Shown: one piece after another, positions 1-5,173 of the stretch
Numbering within the stretch: the first letter of the stretch is position 1
Layout: each line of letters opens with the position of its first letter
Position numbers and translations under genes: made by a program
Assembly: GCA_013695055.1 (NCBI GenBank)
Contig: JACDBF010000189.1
Span: 1 to 10,484, forward strand
Reading direction: 5' to 3'
DNA: 10,484 nucleotides
Origin: Actinomycetota bacterium
GTDB taxonomy: Bacteria > Actinomycetota > CADDZG01 > WHSQ01
The notes under the pieces: model-generated
What the model saw: only the letters and a program-made list of their open reading frames with translations
What the model was told of the DNA's origin: nothing
The model's database searches: none

Positions 1-926
1 CGGTCGTCGGGGATGGCGAGATAGACGTCGTAGCCCCGCGACACGTCGGCCCAGGCGACCACCGAGGGAGTTCCGCAGTTGAGCCCGGCCATGATCGAGT
101 CGTGAGGGCCCGGGATGCTCACGATCTCTCCGGCTTCCATGGAGGCGAGCACGCATGCGGCGCGGTCGGGCTCGACGCCGATCATGAGCGGCGCCGGATC
201 GACGCGCGCTCTTCGGAAGTGGCGCGCGGCCGCAGCGCCGAGAGCGCCAACGCCGAGCTGGATGACCACCACGTCGGGCCCCGGCTCCCCCCGGCGCTCA
301 AGCTCGTCGTCTATCTCCCAGAAGATGGTCGAGTAGCCCTCGATCACCCATCGTGGCACGTCCTCGTAACCGGGCCAGGAGGTATCGGAGATGACGAGGC
401 AGCGGTCATTCGCTTCTTCCGAGGACCGCGCAACGGCATCGTCGTAAGTGCCGTCGACGACCTGGCACGACGCCCCCTCGCTTTCGATTCCGGCGATGCG
501 GGCGTTCGACGTCCCGGCCGGGACGAAGATGCGAGCTCCGAAGCCGAGATGCCGCGCCATGCGCGCGACCGCCCGCCCGTGGTTGCCGTCGGTGGCCGCG
601 GCCAGCGTCATCGGGGGGTTCGCCGAGAGGAGAACCTTTAGCTCCTCGAGCGTTTCCCATTCCGGGAAGCCCCCGATTCGCCGCTCGACCGCTCGGTAGA
701 CGCCCCACGACGCGCCCAGGATCTTGAATGAAGGAAGCCCGAGCCGGCTCGATTCGTCCTTGACCCATACCTTGCCCACGCCTAGGTCCCGGGCAACTTC
801 GGTGGCGTCGACGAGCGGCGAGGCCTTGTAGCCCGGAAGCCGGCGGTGATACTCGAGCGGATCGCGCGTAGGCGCCGGGCCGTCGAGCACGACCGCGACA
901 TCATCGCTGCGGTAGATGCGCGTCAA
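1..926 (-). CDS. dpaL: 2,3-diaminopropionate ammonia-lyase-like PLP enzyme (3' end cut by window edge)
   Basis: Likely converts 2,3-diaminopropionate to pyruvate and ammonia in the cytoplasm. About 308 codons are visible; E. coli DpaL (YgeX) is roughly 400 residues, so the C-terminal quarter lies beyond position 1. Translation on the minus strand shows the fold-type II PLP signature: the Schiff-base lysine in PSFKILGA (K68), the TDGNHGRAVA block (about 112-121), VISDTSWPGYEDVP (about 178-191), and a glycine-rich phosphate loop QLGVGALG (about 223-230). D113 and D181 fall where E. coli DpaL has its two catalytic aspartates (from memory of the family). The TDGNHG and DTSWPGYE blocks favour DpaL over threonine dehydratase. 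The start is uncertain: TTG at 926 has AAGGAG upstream but only 3 nt of spacing; an in-frame GTG at 944 is the alternative. It follows the hydantoinase by 25 nt, so the two are probably co-transcribed. Confidence 0.85.
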   Translation of the reverse strand, partial: MTRIYRSDDVAVVLDGPAPTRDPLEYHRRLPGYKASPLVDATEVARDLGVGKVWVKDESSRLGLPSFKILGASWGVYRAVERRIGGFPEWETLEELKVLLSANPPMTLAAATDGNHGRAVARMARHLGFGARIFVPAGTSNARIAGIESEGASCQVVDGTYDDAVARSSEEANDRCLVISDTSWPGYEDVPRWVIEGYSTIFWEIDDELERRGEPGPDVVVIQLGVGALGAAAARHFRRARVDPAPLMIGVEPDRAACVLASMEAGEIVSIPGPHDSIMAGLNCGTPSVVAWADVSRGYDVYLAIPDD

Positions 927-951
927 TGGCTCCTTCCCGTTCACCGATGAC

Positions 952-2334
952 CTACGGGGTCCCACTCGGGCCGCGGGCTATGAACTTTCCCCACCCGGCG
1001 TCGCCGACGGGCTCTCCGTCGCGCGCCACCAGGTGACCCCGCACGAGCACGTGCGACGGCCACCCTCGCATGACGAGGTGTGCATAGGGGGAGTAGTCAA
1101 GGTTCATGTGTAAGCGCTCGGGGACGAGAGGGCGTTCGGACGAAGGGTCGAAGACCACGATGTCGGCGTCGGCCCCCACCGTGAGCTCGCCCTTGCGCGG
1201 ATGCAGCCCGAAAAGCTTTGCCGGCGCCGTGCAGCAACTTTCGACCCACTGTTCTGGAGTCATATCGCCGTCCGTCACTCTTTGATAGATGAGAGCAAGG
1301 CGCGTCTCCAGGCCCGGCATGCCCCCGGGAATCTCGGTGAAATCCTTCCAGCCACCCCCGGACAAGCCCCCGGACTTGTCGGCAGCGGTAAACGGACAGT
1401 GATCGGTCGACACGACCTGGAGGTGTCCGGCCCGCAACCCCTCCCATAGCTCTTCCTGGTGCCAGCCGTCGCGCAAAGGGGGAGCGCAAACGTAGCGCGC
1501 CGCCTCCTGCGGGGCCTCTTCGTAACGCTCAGCCGACAGATAGAGGTACTGAGGACACGTCTCTGCGTAGAAGTTGAGACCGCGCTCGCGCGCCGCGCGC
1601 ACTTCGGCCAGGGCAGGGGCGCTGGAAAGATGCACGACGTAACACGCGGCCTCGGCCTCCTCGGCCATGCGGGCCGCGCGCGCCACTGCATCGGCCTCTG
1701 CCGACGGGGGCCTCGACCACGCGTGCCAGCGGGGCTCGGTGAATCTCCTCTCGAGAGCTTGAGCGCGCCGGGACGACACGACGGCGTCGTCCTCGCAATG
1801 GAGGCACACCAGCGAACCCACTCGGCCCGCGGCCCGGAGCATCTCGGAGATGACCTCGTCGGAAACCATTAGGCGGCCCGGATATGTCATGTAGAGCTTG
1901 AAGCTCGTTATCCCCTGCTCGGCCATCTCGGCGACGATGTCTTCTGCCGGACGAGTGAGTTCGGTGATCGTCATATGAAACGAATAGTCGACGAGAGCTC
2001 GCCCCTCGGCTTTCGAATGCCATTTTGCAAGACCCTGAGCGACCGTTTCGCCTCGATAGGCCGTGGCGAAATCGACGACCGTGGTGGTTCCGCCGCACGC
2101 GGCCGCGGTCGTGCCCGTTACGAAGTCGTCCGCGGACCGAACCGCGCCCACGTTCATGTCGAGATGGGTATGGGCATCAACGGCCCCGGGGATCACGAGC
2201 ATCCTGCGGGCGTCGATCACCTGGGCGCCCGGCGGAGGATCGAGATCGCCGATCGCCTCGACGTGCTCTCCAGAGATGAGCACGTCGGCTGGGCGAGCTC
2301 CATCGGGGCCCACGAGCGTGCCTCCCGCTATCAA
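952..2334 (-). CDS. hydA: D-hydantoinase / dihydropyrimidinase-like cyclic amidohydrolase
   Basis: A binuclear metal amidohydrolase that opens cyclic ureides or diamides. From the TTG start it is 460 residues, the usual family length. Metal ligands are all present: HTH in GAVDAHTHLDMN (H55, H57), the carbamylated lysine in TSFKLYMTYPG (K146), H179 in CLHCED, H235 in YVVHLSSAP and D311 in STDHCPF. The SFKLYMTYPG context is typical of hydantoinases and dihydropyrimidinases rather than allantoinase, though allantoinase is a close relative and cannot be excluded. Its neighbours (diaminopropionate ammonia-lyase, xanthine dehydrogenase) match the setting of E. coli HyuA/YgeZ, so a ureide from purine breakdown is a likely substrate. 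The start is odd: the TTG at 2334 has no adjacent ribosome-binding site, whereas a good AAGGAG at 2365-2370 sits 9 nt from an in-frame ACG at 2355. The natural N-terminus may therefore be about 7 residues longer. Confidence 0.9.
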   Translation of the reverse strand: MIAGGTLVGPDGARPADVLISGEHVEAIGDLDPPPGAQVIDARRMLVIPGAVDAHTHLDMNVGAVRSADDFVTGTTAAACGGTTTVVDFATAYRGETVAQGLAKWHSKAEGRALVDYSFHMTITELTRPAEDIVAEMAEQGITSFKLYMTYPGRLMVSDEVISEMLRAAGRVGSLVCLHCEDDAVVSSRRAQALERRFTEPRWHAWSRPPSAEADAVARAARMAEEAEAACYVVHLSSAPALAEVRAARERGLNFYAETCPQYLYLSAERYEEAPQEAARYVCAPPLRDGWHQEELWEGLRAGHLQVVSTDHCPFTAADKSGGLSGGGWKDFTEIPGGMPGLETRLALIYQRVTDGDMTPEQWVESCCTAPAKLFGLHPRKGELTVGADADIVVFDPSSERPLVPERLHMNLDYSPYAHLVMRGWPSHVLVRGHLVARDGEPVGDAGWGKFIARGPSGTP

Positions 2335-2364
2335 GGTGCGGCCGTCGTTAGCCGTGCTCGTGGT

Positions 2365-2370
2365 CTCCTT
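2365..2370 (-). promoter_or_regulatory. Ribosome-binding site upstream of the hydantoinase gene
   Basis: Read on the minus strand this is AAGGAG, within GAGAAGGAG. The frame of the hydantoinase is open from here to the gene body, but no ATG, GTG or TTG lies at normal distance. An in-frame ACG is 9 nt away (2355-2353) and another 3 nt away (2361-2359); the first standard start, TTG at 2334, is 30 nt away. The site therefore argues for a start upstream of the TTG. Confidence 0.6.
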
Positions 2371-2428
2371 CTCTAAAGGATGTTCCCGGTGCTCGTCGAC
2401 GGATCATAGGATCGGAGGGCAGCCACGG

Positions 2429-2443
2429 TGGCCGGTCCGGCCA
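2429..2443. promoter_or_regulatory. Perfect 15-bp palindrome, candidate operator
   Basis: TGGCCGG-T-CCGGCCA has 7-bp arms around a single central base. It lies in the divergent intergenic region, about 20 bases downstream of the candidate plus-strand -10 box and about 40 bases upstream of the FAD-subunit start, where a repressor could affect the rightward transcript and possibly the leftward one. GC-rich DNA makes chance palindromes commoner, and no regulator gene is present in the window to pair with it, so operator function is a guess. Confidence 0.3.
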
Positions 2444-2472
2444 ACGAGGTCGATGGGCTGGGGCGCTGCCAG

Positions 2473-2477
2473 GGAGG
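2473..2477 (+). promoter_or_regulatory. Ribosome-binding site that sets the FAD-subunit start
   Basis: GGAGG within AGGGAGGAAA lies 7 nt before the TTG at 2485. This supports that TTG over the upstream in-frame GTG at 2428, whose extra 19 residues look unlike the family N-terminus. Confidence 0.7.
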
Positions 2478-2484
2478 AAAGGGC

Positions 2485-3354
2485 TTGGAGTTCCTACAAC
2501 CCACGAGTTTGACCGAGGCGCTCGAGCTCAAGGCTGCGCATCCAGGCGCCGTGCCTCTTGCGGGAGGGACCGACTTGATGGTCGATCTGAACTTCGACCG
2601 TTTGCGTCCCGAGGCGATGCTCGACCTCACGCGGATCGACGAGCTCAAGCAGTGGTGGCCCCACGACGACCTCATCAGGCTGGGGGCCGGAGTGAGCTAC
2701 ACGCGGCTCGTCTCCGAGATAGGGGAGTATCTTCCCGGCCTCGCGATCGCGTCGCGCACCATCGGATCTCCGCAAATAAGAAATCGCGCAACGGTCGGAG
2801 GGAATCTCGGCACATCGTCGCCGGCCGGCGACGCGCTTCCCCCTCTGCTGGCCGCGGGGGCTGAGATCGAGGTCGCCTCGGCAGGATCGTCGCGCCGCAT
2901 GCCGTTCAGGGACTTCATGATCGGCCCCAAGAAGAACGCGCTCGCACCCGAGGAGCTGATCGTCGCCGTCCACATCCCGAAGGCGCGCGGCCCCCAACAA
3001 TTCTCCAAGATAGGGACTCGCAACGCGATGGTGATCTCGGTCGCATCGTTCGCTCTCGCCATCGATGCCGGGACGCGCGCGATCTCCTGTGCTATCGGCT
3101 CCGCCGGCCCGGTGATACTTGAGGCACCCGAGGCCGACGAGTTCATCGAGAGCTCTCTCGAAGAAAGCGGCGCATGGGATGCTCGGTCGCGAATCGACAA
3201 CTCCGTCCTTCAGCGTTTCGGTGAGCTCGTCGCTCAGGGGGCCCGGCCCATAACCGATGTGCGCGGCACGAAGGCCTACCGGCAGCATGCGCTTGCGGTC
3301 ATCGCGGCCCGCACGCTCACGTGGGCGTGGGACGACTACATGGCGAGCGCCTGA
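2485..3354 (+). CDS. Xanthine dehydrogenase-family FAD-binding subunit (subunit M type)
   Basis: The medium subunit of a molybdenum hydroxylase; it carries FAD and passes electrons from the 2Fe-2S subunit to the acceptor. From the TTG start it is 289 residues, the normal size for CoxM/XdhB/PucC proteins. The N-terminus EFLQPTSLTEAL is typical, followed by the two FAD pyrophosphate-binding segments: PLAGGTDLMV (about 24-33) and TIGSPQIRNRATVGGNLGTS (about 92-111), then SPAGDALPP. The C-terminal part (about 165 onward) matches the CO dehydrogenase flavoprotein C-terminal domain in layout. An in-frame GTG at 2428 would add 19 unrelated residues; the ribosome-binding site favours TTG 2485. It is the first gene of the rightward unit and shares one base of its stop with the next start (TGATG), indicating translational coupling to the iron-sulfur subunit. 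Xanthine dehydrogenase is the likeliest enzyme given the neighbours. Confidence 0.9.
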   Translation: MEFLQPTSLTEALELKAAHPGAVPLAGGTDLMVDLNFDRLRPEAMLDLTRIDELKQWWPHDDLIRLGAGVSYTRLVSEIGEYLPGLAIASRTIGSPQIRNRATVGGNLGTSSPAGDALPPLLAAGAEIEVASAGSSRRMPFRDFMIGPKKNALAPEELIVAVHIPKARGPQQFSKIGTRNAMVISVASFALAIDAGTRAISCAIGSAGPVILEAPEADEFIESSLEESGAWDARSRIDNSVLQRFGELVAQGARPITDVRGTKAYRQHALAVIAARTLTWAWDDYMASA

Positions 3355-3818
3355 TGCGGATCGAACTCGAGATCAACGGTGATACGCGCAGTGCGGACGA
3401 CGTGTGGGAGGGCGAAAGCCTTCTCTTTGTGTTGCGGGAGCGGCTCGGCTTCCCGGGTTCGAAGAACGCATGTGAGCAAGGTGAGTGCGGATCGTGCTCA
3501 ATCTATCTCGATGGGAATCTCGTCTGCGCGTGCCTCGTGCTCGCGGGCCAGGCTCAGGGAGCGCGCGTGACCACGGTCGAGGGATTGGCCGAGGATCTCG
3601 ATCTTCATCCCGTGCAAGAGGCTTACTTGAAGGCGGGGGCCGTGCAGTGCGGCTTCTGTACGCCGGGCCTGATCATGGCTACCCACGAGCTGCTTGAGCG
3701 CAAGGCGCAGCCGTCTGACGCGGAGATACGTGAGGCTCTCGCGGGAAACCTATGCCGCTGCACCGGCTACGAGAAGATTCTCGACGCGGTCCGCCTTGCT
3801 GCTAAGGCCCGTGCATGA
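3354..3818 (+). CDS. Xanthine dehydrogenase-family 2Fe-2S subunit
   Basis: The small subunit of the molybdenum hydroxylase, relaying electrons from the molybdenum centre to FAD through two [2Fe-2S] clusters. It is 154 residues from the ATG at 3354, the usual length for CoxS/XdhC/PucE. The plant-ferredoxin-type cluster uses C40, C45, C48 and probably C60 ([11 protein letters not shown], then VCAC; C58 is an extra cysteine). The second cluster uses CGFC (C99, C102) and CRC (C134, C136), with the family motifs CGFCTPG and NLCRCTGY. Earlier in-frame starts (3321) would extend into the previous gene and lack support; the ATG overlaps the FAD-subunit stop as TGATG. Its own stop overlaps the next start as ATGA. 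No signal peptide is present, so the enzyme is cytoplasmic. Confidence 0.95.
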   Translation: MRIELEINGDTRSADDVWEGESLLFVLRERLGFPGSKNACEQGECGSCSIYLDGNLVCACLVLAGQAQGARVTTVEGLAEDLDLHPVQEAYLKAGAVQCGFCTPGLIMATHELLERKAQPSDAEIREALAGNLCRCTGYEKILDAVRLAAKARA

Positions 3819-5173
3819 GAGTCGTTCTCGACGGGTGCGCGATCGCGACCATGGACGAGAAGGCGACCGAGCTCTCCCCGGGGCACATCGTGGTGGACGG
3901 TGGGCGCATCGTCGAAGTGGGAGACGGCCCGGCCCCCGATACCCACGCCGAAGTCCGCCGGATCGACGCGCGCGGCTGTCTCGCCACCCCGGGCCTCGTC
4001 AACTGCCATCACCACCTCTATCAGTGGCTCACGCGCGGTCTGGCTCAGGAGGCGACCCTCTTCGAGTGGCTGACCGCCCTTTACCCGATCTGGGCGCACA
4101 TCGATGCAGAGATGGAGGCGGCCGCGGCCCGCGCCGGTCTTGCTGCTCTGGCCCTCTCCGGTTGCACGACCACCACCGATCATCATTACGTCTTTCCGCG
4201 TTCTGCCCCCGAGCTCCTGGAGGTCGAGATAGAAGCCGCGACCCACATCGGCTTGCGGTTTCATCCGTGCCGCGGCTCTATGGACCTGGGCCGCGCCCAG
4301 GGCGGGCTCCCTCCGGACGAGGTGGTCGAGAACATAGACGTGATCCTCGCCGCCACCGAGGCGGCCATCGACGAGTTTCACGATCCATCGGAGGCGTCGA
4401 TGCTGCGAATCGCGGTCGCTCCTTGCTCTCCCTTCTCGGTGACCAAAGATCTGATGCGCGCCGCGGCCGAGCTGGCGCGGGCAAGAGGTGTCCGGCTCCA
4501 CACCCATCTTGCCGAGACGATCGAGGAAGAGGACTTTTGCCGCGAGCGATTCGGCATACGCCCGGTCGACTACCTGGAGGAGCTCGACTGGCTCGGAGAA
4601 GACGTCTGGCTTGCGCACTGCGTCCACTTATCCGACTCGGAGATCGAACGCTTCGCCGCCACCGGCACCGGCGTGGCCCACTGCCCGAGCTCGAACGCCC
4701 GCCTCGGCGCCGGGATCGCGCGCTCTGCCGATCTGCTCGCCGCCGGGGCGCCGGTGGGCTTAGGTGTCGACGGCCCGGCCTCGAATGAGGCTGGGGAGCT
4801 CGGAACCGAGGTGCGCGCCGCGCTCCTGTGGGCCCGCCTGAGGGGTGGCCCCGCCGCGCTGTCGGCGCGCGATGCCTTGGCGCTCGGCACGCGCGAGGGG
4901 GCCCGCTGTCTCGGACGTGCAACGGAGATCGGGTCGCTGGAGCCGGGAAGGCTCGCGGATATCGCGTTGTGGCGACTCGACGACCTCGGCCACGCGGGTA
5001 TCGAAGATCCCGTGGCCGCCCTCGTTCTCGGCCCGCCGCGCCTCGCCCACCTCGTCATGGTGGGCGGCGAAGTGATCGTCGAGGATGGCCGGCTCGTGAC
5101 CGCCGACGAAGACGAGATCGCGGCAAACCTCGACAAATCGTGTGGCCGCCTGATGGCCGCCGGGAGCCGCTGA
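3815..5173 (+). CDS. 8-oxoguanine/guanine deaminase-like amidohydrolase (TrzN/SsnA superfamily)
   Basis: A mononuclear metal aminohydrolase of 452 residues that should deaminate an aminopurine. Metal and catalytic residues are present: HHH in TPGLVNCHHHLYQWLTRG (H65 and H67), H231 and E234 in LHTHLAET, H268 in WLAHCVHL and D319 in GLGVDGPASNE, plus AHCPSSNARL. The NCHHHLYQ block and RPVDYLEELDWL resemble bacterial 8-oxoguanine deaminases such as the P. aeruginosa enzyme; E. coli SsnA is a more distant relative in the same genomic setting. With 8-oxoguanine the product would be urate; with guanine it would be xanthine, and either would feed the pathway. The ATG overlaps the previous stop (ATGA), with AAGG 7 nt upstream. 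The next gene starts directly after its TGA. Its position between the iron-sulfur and molybdenum subunits of one enzyme is unusual. Substrate is inferred; hydroxyatrazine- or s-triazine-type hydrolases share the fold. Confidence 0.85.
   Translation: MRVVLDGCAIATMDEKATELSPGHIVVDGGRIVEVGDGPAPDTHAEVRRIDARGCLATPGLVNCHHHLYQWLTRGLAQEATLFEWLTALYPIWAHIDAEMEAAAARAGLAALALSGCTTTTDHHYVFPRSAPELLEVEIEAATHIGLRFHPCRGSMDLGRAQGGLPPDEVVENIDVILAATEAAIDEFHDPSEASMLRIAVAPCSPFSVTKDLMRAAAELARARGVRLHTHLAETIEEEDFCRERFGIRPVDYLEELDWLGEDVWLAHCVHLSDSEIERFAATGTGVAHCPSSNARLGAGIARSADLLAAGAPVGLGVDGPASNEAGELGTEVRAALLWARLRGGPAALSARDALALGTREGARCLGRATEIGSLEPGRLADIALWRLDDLGHAGIEDPVAALVLGPPRLAHLVMVGGEVIVEDGRLVTADEDEIAANLDKSCGRLMAAGSR

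Larger units (their letters stand above)
2356..2484. promoter_or_regulatory. Divergent promoter region between the two purine-catabolic units
   Basis: These about 130 bases separate the leftward hydantoinase unit from the rightward xanthine dehydrogenase unit, so both promoters should lie here. Two back-to-back -10-like hexamers are visible at 2403-2412: TATGAT on the minus strand (2408-2403) and TAGGAT on the plus strand (2407-2412). Neither has a convincing -35 box at 16-19 nt, so the exact promoters are tentative. An imperfectly understood palindrome (see 2429-2443) lies within the same segment. No gene is seen in this stretch. Confidence 0.45.

Noticed and set aside
102..768. Plus- and minus-strand open frames over the ammonia-lyase region (102-641 plus, 406-768 minus)
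   Set aside because: The third frame on the minus strand encodes a continuous PLP enzyme with all expected motifs; these are out-of-frame shadows of it.
952..2334. Allantoinase as the identity of the cyclic amidohydrolase
   Set aside because: The carbamylated-lysine context TSFKLYMTYPG and overall motif set look like hydantoinase/dihydropyrimidinase; kept only as an alternative because the families are close.
2494..3288. Minus-strand open frame of 264 codons opposite the FAD subunit
   Set aside because: No family resemblance and low-complexity composition; the plus-strand gene has both FAD-binding motifs.
4278..4922. Long minus-strand open frame of 214 codons inside the aminohydrolase gene
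   Set aside because: Arginine- and proline-rich composition without any recognisable motif, opposite a gene with complete family motifs; typical shadow frame in GC-rich DNA.
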